Positions 58,578-64,000 of a stretch of DNA of 64,000 bases are shown here, in pieces. This DNA comes from CAVUBL01 sp963739795 (lineage in GTDB: Bacteria > Acidobacteriota > Thermoanaerobaculia > Multivoradales > DATKCC01). Every line of letters begins with the position of its first letter. The first letter of the stretch is position 1. The translations under genes were made by a program, and so were the position numbers. Location: positions 1 through 64,000 of the forward strand of contig CAVUBL010000021.1 of the NCBI GenBank assembly GCA_963739795.1, read 5' to 3'. Below the pieces are notes generated by a model, which was given only the letters and a program-made list of their open reading frames with translations, made no database searches and was not told where the DNA came from.

Positions 58578-58786
58578 GTGTGGACCGGCGGTGGGATCGG
58601 TGCGAAAGGAGGCTGCCGTCTTGAGAGTGATCGCCGATCTATGCGTCCTCCCCGTGGGCGTCGGGGTGTCCGTGAGCGCGTACGTGACGGCCTGCGAGAA
58701 GGCCCTCGCGCGGGCCGGACGGTCCTATCGGCTCCACGCCTAAGGGACCAACATCGAGGGCGAGTGGGACGAGTCGTTCGGATCCA
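58578..58786 (+). pseudogene. Degraded duplicate of the MTH1187-type gene
   Basis: The TTG at 58621 with GAAAGGAGG upstream starts RVIADLCVLPVGVGVSVSAY and continues VTACEKALARAGRSYRLHA, then TAA at 58741, exactly where the intact gene (48086-48391) has the Tyr codon of HAYGTN. The frame resumes GTNIEGEWDESF and then diverges. About 40 bases upstream also match. It is a partial duplicate killed by a nonsense mutation and 3-prime loss. Confidence 0.8.
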
Positions 58787-58832
58787 GGCCCCGCCCAGCT
58801 CTCGCATCTCTACGTCCTGCCTGGCAAACCGG

Positions 58833-58845
58833 AGACCACTAGCGC
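58833..58845. repeat. Isolated element-end motif
   Basis: AGACCACTAGCG matches the outer end of the 288-bp element and the motif at 54773. Its CTAG provides the TAG stop of the adjacent minus-strand DUF11 fragment. Confidence 0.45.
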
Positions 58846-59605
58846 CGCAACGCCCAGTAGGCGGCGCCGACCAGCAGCAGAGCCATCAGGACGAGCCCGG
58901 CCTCGCTCGTGGTCGGGATCGTCAGCACGTTCGCCTGGGCCATGACGGTCACCGCACTCGCGTTGTTGCCGCCGTTCGGGTCGGACACGTTCGAGGCGAC
59001 GGAGACGACGATCGGACCGGTCCCTCCGCTCGATGCCGTGGCGGTCATGGAGAACGCGGCCATCTGACCGGCCGGAATGGTCCCGAGGGTGCAGGTCGGA
59101 TTGCCGTTCGGATCCTCGGCGCAACCGGTGGTCGAGACGAAGGTGGCGAAGGCCGGCAGGGTCGTGGTCACCACCACGCCCGTGGCGTCGGACGGTCCGT
59201 TGTTGGTCACGGTCACGTCGATGGTGAGCGGGTCGCCGACCTGGACGGGATTGGGGCTGACGACGGCCGAGATCACGAGGTCGGCGGAGGGCGTCAGGGT
59301 GTCGGTATCCGTCGCGGAGTTGTCGGCCATGTTGGGGTCGGTGACCCCGGAAGAGACGGTCGCCGTGTTGATGAGGCTGCCCGTCGCCGACGGATCGATG
59401 GTGCACGTGGCGGTGTAGACGGCCGAGCCGCCGTTGAGCAGGTTGGCCGAGTCGTTGATGCTCCCCATCCCGCCCGCGGTACAGCTCGATCCACCGGAAG
59501 CCGAGCAGGTCCAGGTGCAGGTGAGGATCGGCGGAAAGGTGTCGGCGATCGTCGCCTCGGTGACGTCGGCGGCACCGGGGCGGAAAGGTGCCAGCCACTT
59601 TTCAG
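58839..59605 (-). pseudogene. C-terminal remnant of a DUF11 protein with IPTL-like anchor
   Basis: The frame starts inside a REP repeat (residues KWLAPFRP are repeat-encoded), enters a DUF11 unit in its middle (VTEATIADTFPPILTCTWTC), passes through one more complete unit (SADLVISAVVSPNPVQVGDP) and ends with LTIPTTSEAGLVLMALLLVG and AYWALRR, an IPTL-CTERM-like tail. It has no signal peptide. It is most likely the 3-prime end of a larger surface protein gene like that at 48654. If translated it would lack export. Confidence 0.7.
59584..59605 (+). repeat. REP unit at the truncation point of the DUF11 remnant
   Basis: AAAGGTGCCAGCCACTTTTC is nearly identical to the first copy inside mnmA (5663-5684). 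Confidence 0.75.
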
Positions 59606-59877
59606 CCGCGTCACTTCGACCGGCCACTCACTAAGCGGTCGGCACTTCGTGCATCAGATTTCCTGGAGGATTCGCGAAGCGCTCTTGGTCAGTTCAAGAG
59701 GGGGTGGTAATGACCTTGTCGTCGTGGTCCGGTCTCTATGCCTGGCTCTCGTCGGCTTGGGAACAGGGAGGGCACCCGCTTCGTCTCAGAGGATGCCCTC
59801 CGTGAGCTCTCCCATCTCGGCGCCGAGTCGCCTAGCGCCTCCTTGCCTTCAACCCGGCCAAGCTCCAGCACCACCGA

Positions 59878-60040
59878 TCACTGGTAGCCATTCCACTCAC
59901 CTCCCGTGCAGGTCGGCGCCCCTCCATTGGCGGGCGTGCCCCACGCGTAGAAGGCGTTACCCCACGAAAAGCCCCAGGACGGGTTGCCGATCTGCGTCCC
60001 GTCGGCCGGAAACGGCGAGATGACGTCGGACTGGCAGGCT
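59878..60040 (-). pseudogene. 3-prime remnant of a secreted protein gene
   Basis: The frame CQSDVISPFPADGTQIGNPS, then WGFSWGNAFYAWGTPANGGA and PTCTGGEWNGYQ ends at TGA. The Trp/Gly/Cys-rich composition looks like the end of an extracellular protein. There is no start. The rest of 59606-60090 holds nothing I can name. Confidence 0.4.
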
Positions 60041-60092
60041 AGTTTCTTTGCGCGAGACCTGTCCGGCTCGGGGTTGTGGGGTACGGGCAGGG

Positions 60093-60137
60093 CTAGGAGT
60101 CTGCGCGGCTACGCGTTTCTGCCGCGCAGACTCCTAG
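60093..60137. repeat. Perfect 17-bp inverted repeat at the end of the UnbV/TPR gene
   Basis: CTAGGAGTCTGCGCGGC and GCCGCGCAGACTCCTAG flank an 11-base loop. The right arm includes the TAG stop of the minus-strand gene. The sequence AGGAGTCTGCGCGGCAGAAA, contained in the right arm plus loop, recurs at 25888-25907. It could act as a terminator or be a repeat element. Confidence 0.65.
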
Positions 60138-62872
60138 CGTCTGAGGTAGGCATCGAGAGGAGCGTAGGCCGCGGCCGGGTCGGGCTCGCCGTCCCAGGCC
60201 TTCCAGAAGCGGGCCAGCGGCGTCTCCTCGACGTGCATGGTCTTCTGGACGTCCCCCTCGGCCGTCACGCCGGCGGGCTTCCACTCCGGGCCGAGGGCGC
60301 TGCGGGCCTGGCGTAGGAGGTCCGCGGCGGCCTTCGTGTCGCCCCGCTTCCAGGCGATGTAGCCGCGCAGGAAGAAGCCGCCGGTCGCCTTCGGGTTGGT
60401 GGTGGTGGCCCACTCGAGGCGCTGGCGGGCGAGATCGGGCTTGCCCTGCATCAAAGCGACCTGGCCCAGGACCAGGAGGGTGCCCGTCTCCTCCTGGTTG
60501 AGCGCCAGCGCCTTCTCGAGGGCGCGGCTTGCTTCCTCGAGCTCGGCCGGGGTGCGGGCCATCTCGGCCTCGAGGGTGCCCCAGCGCTTGTAGGCCCGGT
60601 GGCTCTGAGGGTCGATGCGGGCCAGCTCGCGGAGGTGCTTCAGGGCCTCGTCGGTCTGGCCCTGGGCAGCGAGGCAGGCGGCTAGGTAGTAGTGGGAGTC
60701 CTCGTGCTTCGGGTCGAGGGCGAGGGCCTGGCGGAAGAGGCGGGTGGCCTTGGGAAGGTCGTTCTCCCGCTTGATGGCATCCATGGCGGCGCGCTCGGTG
60801 CGCCAGAAGAGGAGCGTCCGTGCCTTCGGGTCGTCGGGCACCCGGAAGGCGCCGGCCGACGCCTCGCTCTCATCCGCGCCGGTTTCCCCGAAGCTTCGCA
60901 CCCGCCGCGGCGTCGGGTCGCCTTCATCGAGCTCCCAGAGAACGCCGGCGGCGAGGGCCGGGTAGGTCTCCACGCCGCCGCCCAGCCAGTGGACCTCCAC
61001 CGAGTCCACGCCGCGGGCGGCGCCCAGGCCGAGGTGGAGGGTGCGGCTCGACTGGGAGAGATAGGAGGCACTGGTCACCTCGCGCCGGAGAATCGCGCCA
61101 CCGGCCCGGGCCACTACTGTCGCCCCGTCGCCGAAGCCGTGGAGCGCGCCGTCGGGCGTCCGGCTGCGCAGGCGGATCTCCAGCGAGTGGGCGGCGGGAG
61201 TCTTCGATCCCGGGTGGGGCGTCATGTCGTTGCGCAGGAGCTGGACGCCGCCGTCGAGGTCGACGATCGCCACGTCCGGGTCGCCGTCGAGGTCGTAGTC
61301 GGCCACCGCCAGGCCGCGGCCCACGTGGGGCACCGAGAGGAGCTTGGAAGAGGGCGCCAGATCGTAGAAGTGCTTGCCGCGCTGGTTCCACAGGACCATG
61401 GGCACCTGGGGCTCGAGCTTCGTCGGGTCGTCCTGGCGCTCGAAGGTCGAGCCGTCGGCCACCACCAGGTCGGGCCAGCCGTCGGAGTCCAGGTCGACGA
61501 GCTGGGCGCCCCAGCCGACGAAGCGCAGCGCCACCTGCCCGAGCCCCAGGGGCGCGGCCATGTCGGAGAAGGCGACGCCCGCGGGAAGGGCGGGGCCGGG
61601 GCGCTTGCCCTCCGCCTTCGCCTTGGCGTCGCGCTCCCGGACGTCGGCCAGGAGGGAGTCGTAGAGGGCGTTCTCCTGGGCGATCCAGTGGGTCACGAAC
61701 AGGTCGTCGTCGCCGTCCCGGTTGTAGTCACCGGCGGCGAGGCCCATGGCGCCCCGGTAGTCGGCCACCCAGGCGGAGAGGCCGGCGTTCTCGAAGGCGG
61801 CGTGCTTGGTGTCGGAGCGGTTCAGGTAGAAGGCGTTGTCCGAGACATCGTTGGCCACGTAGAGGTCGAGGCGGCCGTCGTCGTCGAAGTCGCGCCACAG
61901 GACCGAGAGGCTCCTTCCCTCGGGGTTGTCGACGCCGAGCTTCTTCGCCACCTCGGTGAACCGGCCGTGGCCGTCGTTCTCGAACAGGAGGTTCCGCTCC
62001 GGCTCGTAGGAGACCGGGTTCAGGGTGTAGGGCACGGCGTGGCCGTACTGGCGGGAGACCTTCTCCCGGGCCGCCGGGTTCTCGAGGTAGCGCACGTAGC
62101 CGGCCACGTAGAGGTCGAGATCGCGGTCGCCGTCGAAGTCTCCCCAGGCGACGCCGGTCCAGAACCCCTTACCGGGTGACCTGAAGCTCCGGTCGAGGGT
62201 GAAGTGCCCGTGGTCGTTGTGGAAGAGCAGCAGGGCGTTGTAGCCGGTGACCGCGAGGTCGAGCCAGCCGTCCCCGTCGGCGTCTCCCCAGGCGGCTCCC
62301 ATCCCCACGATCCGGGTGTCGGGGAAGTCCGCGACCTCCCGGAAACGGCCGGGCTGGCCGTCCGCGGCGAGGTTCTCGTAGAGCTTCGAGGGAGCCCAGG
62401 TGGCGGGATCGGCGTCGAGGGCGCCCCCGGCGGCCACCACGAACAGGTCGTCGTCGCCGTCGTTGTCGAAATCGCCCCAGGCGAGCCCTGAGCCCATGTC
62501 TTCGGGGAGCTGTGAGGAGCGGCTCCCGGCGAAGGCGCGAAAGCCGGCGAGTCCCGCTTCGGCGGTGACGTCGGTGAAGGCCGGCGCGGGCGCTTCGGCG
62601 GGCAGCCCCCGGGCGAGGTTCTGGGTGATCTCCGGGAGGTCCTCCTCGCCGGGCCGCCACTCCTCGGGCCGGTGGCGATAAGAGACCACGAGCACCGCAA
62701 GAGTGCCGACGACCCCCACCACCGCGAGCCACAGGGCGGCCCGGCGCAGGCGCCGCTTGCGCCGCCCCCAGTGGCGGTGGTGCTTCGAAGGCGTTCGCCT
62801 CGCGCTGGGTTCGGCTGGTGGGTGCTCCTGCCCGGTCTCCCCCTCGCCCTCCGTGAGAACCGGCTCGGCCAT
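60134..62872 (-). CDS. FG-GAP/VCBS and ASPIC/UnbV protein with TPR repeats
   Basis: A 912-residue protein. A cytoplasmic leader and one helix (LWLAVVGVVGTLAVLVVSY, about 48-66) lead to an extracytoplasmic beta-propeller built on FG-GAP/VCBS repeats with DxDxDGxxD calcium motifs (GDFDNDGDDDLFVVAAGG, GDADGDGWLDLAVTGYN, GDFDGDRDLDLYVAGY). An ASPIC/UnbV segment follows (SLEIRLRSRTPDGALHGFGD, RTLHLGLGAARGVDSVEVHW). The last 220 residues are TPR-like (LPKATRLFRQALALDPKHED, LKHLRELARIDPQSHRAYKR). It resembles CRTAC1-like proteins. It starts at the ATG overlapping the upstream cytochrome stop (TGATG), so the two are co-translated. Confidence 0.85.
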   Translation of the reverse strand: MAEPVLTEGEGETGQEHPPAEPSARRTPSKHHRHWGRRKRRLRRAALWLAVVGVVGTLAVLVVSYRHRPEEWRPGEEDLPEITQNLARGLPAEAPAPAFTDVTAEAGLAGFRAFAGSRSSQLPEDMGSGLAWGDFDNDGDDDLFVVAAGGALDADPATWAPSKLYENLAADGQPGRFREVADFPDTRIVGMGAAWGDADGDGWLDLAVTGYNALLLFHNDHGHFTLDRSFRSPGKGFWTGVAWGDFDGDRDLDLYVAGYVRYLENPAAREKVSRQYGHAVPYTLNPVSYEPERNLLFENDGHGRFTEVAKKLGVDNPEGRSLSVLWRDFDDDGRLDLYVANDVSDNAFYLNRSDTKHAAFENAGLSAWVADYRGAMGLAAGDYNRDGDDDLFVTHWIAQENALYDSLLADVRERDAKAKAEGKRPGPALPAGVAFSDMAAPLGLGQVALRFVGWGAQLVDLDSDGWPDLVVADGSTFERQDDPTKLEPQVPMVLWNQRGKHFYDLAPSSKLLSVPHVGRGLAVADYDLDGDPDVAIVDLDGGVQLLRNDMTPHPGSKTPAAHSLEIRLRSRTPDGALHGFGDGATVVARAGGAILRREVTSASYLSQSSRTLHLGLGAARGVDSVEVHWLGGGVETYPALAAGVLWELDEGDPTPRRVRSFGETGADESEASAGAFRVPDDPKARTLLFWRTERAAMDAIKRENDLPKATRLFRQALALDPKHEDSHYYLAACLAAQGQTDEALKHLRELARIDPQSHRAYKRWGTLEAEMARTPAELEEASRALEKALALNQEETGTLLVLGQVALMQGKPDLARQRLEWATTTNPKATGGFFLRGYIAWKRGDTKAAADLLRQARSALGPEWKPAGVTAEGDVQKTMHVEETPLARFWKAWDGEPDPAAAYAPLDAYLRR

Positions 62873-64000
62873 CAGCCGCCGGCCCCGAGCTGCTCGGCGC
62901 CTCTGGCCGGCGCCCGGCCGGCGGTCTTCGCGGCCGGGTCCACCTCCACGGTCTTGGTCACCCGGTTCATCTCGATCACCGGCGAGGTGACGCCGGAATC
63001 CTCGCCCAGGAGGAAGTTCAGGAGGTACTGGTCGACCTTGCGGTACTGGAGGATGGCGGTCACCGTGTAGCGGCCGGGGGTCGCCGCCGGCACCGCGTAG
63101 TCCTGGACCGGCCGGGAGGCCTTCTTCGCCTCCTCGTCCGGCACGCCGCCGGTGGTTCCCGGGCAGTCGACCATGTACTCGACGGTGTCGGAGTAGCCGG
63201 GGAAGAGGGCACGGCGGTAGCGCACGCCTACCATCTCCCAGAGGTTGTGCCTGTCGATCAGGTTGCCGTACTGGTCGACAGGCTCGGCCTTGAACAGGAA
63301 GCTCCCCGGGGCGATGAAGTTCTTGGTGTCGCGGGTGCCGGAGGTGAAGATCTCGTGGCCGTTTGCGTCGGTCACGTGGAGCTCGACCCAGCTCTGGATG
63401 ATGTCGAGGGGGCCGGTGGGGAAGTCGTGGCCCACTTTGTTGGCGGTGAGCACCAGGCGGATCGGGAGCTTGCCGCCGGCCCGGACCTCGTCGGGCATGC
63501 GCAGGTCCATCTCGATCACCGGCCCGTCGGTCCACTTGTCCCGAATCTCGGGGATGTCGGTGTCGCCGTGGAGCCAGGAGCGAGTCATCCGGGCCTGCTT
63601 CTGCCAGCCGGGCAGGTCGAGCATCTTCGGCATCATGCTGTTGGCGGCGATGAACCGGTGGCTGCGGTGCTTGCCGTCGTCGGGCGAGCGGTTGTAGTCC
63701 GCCGCGTCGCCGGCCGCCGGGTCGTGGGAGGCGACCAGCGGCATGTGGCACTCGCGGCACTCGATGGTGCGCTCGGGGTGGCCTTTGACGTACCAGTAGC
63801 TCGCCTTCCAGTTGTCGTACTGGTTCTGGAGCTGCACCCAGCCGACCCGGTTGACCTCCTGGTCGATGAACTGCTTGTGGCAGGCGGCGCAGTACTCGGG
63901 CGACTTGTAGGCGCGCTTGGAGAGCTGGTCGTGCTGGTCCGGGTAGGTGCGGATGAGGAAGTCCCGCGCCACGCGCGCCGGCCCGCGGGTGGCCCATTGG
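62872..64000 (-). CDS. Multiheme cytochrome c family protein (5-prime end outside window)
   Basis: At least 376 residues; the frame stays open to the window edge, so the N-terminus is missing. Two heme sites are visible: CAACH in SPEYCAACHKQFI and CRECH in RTIECRECHMPLV. Distal His residues occur in KGHPERT and HRSHRFIAAN. A beta-rich C-terminal half follows (PIRLVLTANKVGHDFPTGPL, DIIQSWVELHVTDANG). This fits the cytochrome c554/c-prime-like multiheme group and more hemes may lie upstream. Probably periplasmic, co-expressed with the UnbV/TPR protein. A GTG at 63972 is open but is internal to the domain and is not believed to be the start. Confidence 0.82.
   Translation of the reverse strand, partial: QWATRGPARVARDFLIRTYPDQHDQLSKRAYKSPEYCAACHKQFIDQEVNRVGWVQLQNQYDNWKASYWYVKGHPERTIECRECHMPLVASHDPAAGDAADYNRSPDDGKHRSHRFIAANSMMPKMLDLPGWQKQARMTRSWLHGDTDIPEIRDKWTDGPVIEMDLRMPDEVRAGGKLPIRLVLTANKVGHDFPTGPLDIIQSWVELHVTDANGHEIFTSGTRDTKNFIAPGSFLFKAEPVDQYGNLIDRHNLWEMVGVRYRRALFPGYSDTVEYMVDCPGTTGGVPDEEAKKASRPVQDYAVPAATPGRYTVTAILQYRKVDQYLLNFLLGEDSGVTSPVIEMNRVTKTVEVDPAAKTAGRAPARGAEQLGAGG

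Overview
Organism and setting. The window is very GC-rich and gene-dense. Two 820-residue FtsX/MacB-type permeases of the duplicated-orphan-permease kind, many secreted multi-domain proteins and a c-di-AMP cyclase fused to a YbbR domain suggest an Acidobacteriota genome, possibly of the Thermoanaerobaculia type. This is inference from gene content; there is no rRNA or marker set in the window. No rRNA, tRNA, CRISPR array or transposase gene was found.

Layout. 0-18.3 kb is mostly housekeeping: citrate synthase (gltA) with a terminator, a DUF374 acyltransferase, a DUF3014 protein, a small cytochrome c, an HD-domain protein, mnmA, a two-gene sialidase-like secreted pair, sfsA, a hemolysin III-type membrane protein, a CPBP protease, a C-terminally anchored secreted protein, an MMPL/RND exporter, thiI and the cyclase-YbbR fusion. 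18.6-25.8 kb carries two orphan ABC permeases around a frameshifted secreted protein and a triple-rhodanese protein. 26-31 kb has a methyltransferase, an M64 peptidase and a translationally coupled AAA ATPase plus TOPRIM-like pair that resembles an anti-phage module. 31.3-35.9 kb is a signalling operon of response regulator, hybrid histidine kinase and Ser/Thr kinase with TPRs. 36-39.4 kb is a modular M14 carboxypeptidase. 39.4-48.4 kb is accessory: vapBC, a PDZ/regulatory-domain pair, an RHH/nucleotidyltransferase pair, nhaA, a thiamine-binding-type protein and many repeats. 48.6-54.6 kb encodes a 1969-residue DUF11 repeat protein. 54.6-60.1 kb holds a Cys-rich secreted protein, an LCAT-like hydrolase, a lipoprotein and several gene remnants. 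The last 4 kb is an FG-GAP/UnbV-TPR protein followed by a multiheme cytochrome that runs off the window.

Main theme. Between and sometimes inside the genes lies a population of non-autonomous repeats: REP-like units with core AAGGTGCCAGCC; three copies of a hairpin repeat of up to about 195 bp (family A); a composite repeat (family B) that carries a copy of the vapC 3-prime end; a GGGAGAGGGATCGAG repeat (family C); a 288-bp element with 24-bp terminal inverted repeats plus a diverged second copy; and an isolated palindromic element at 18.46 kb. Several gene remnants begin or end exactly at these repeats, and one pair of REP units with family C between them sits in frame inside mnmA. The repeats appear to have reshaped coding sequence here, supplying start codons, stop codons and an internal peptide insertion.
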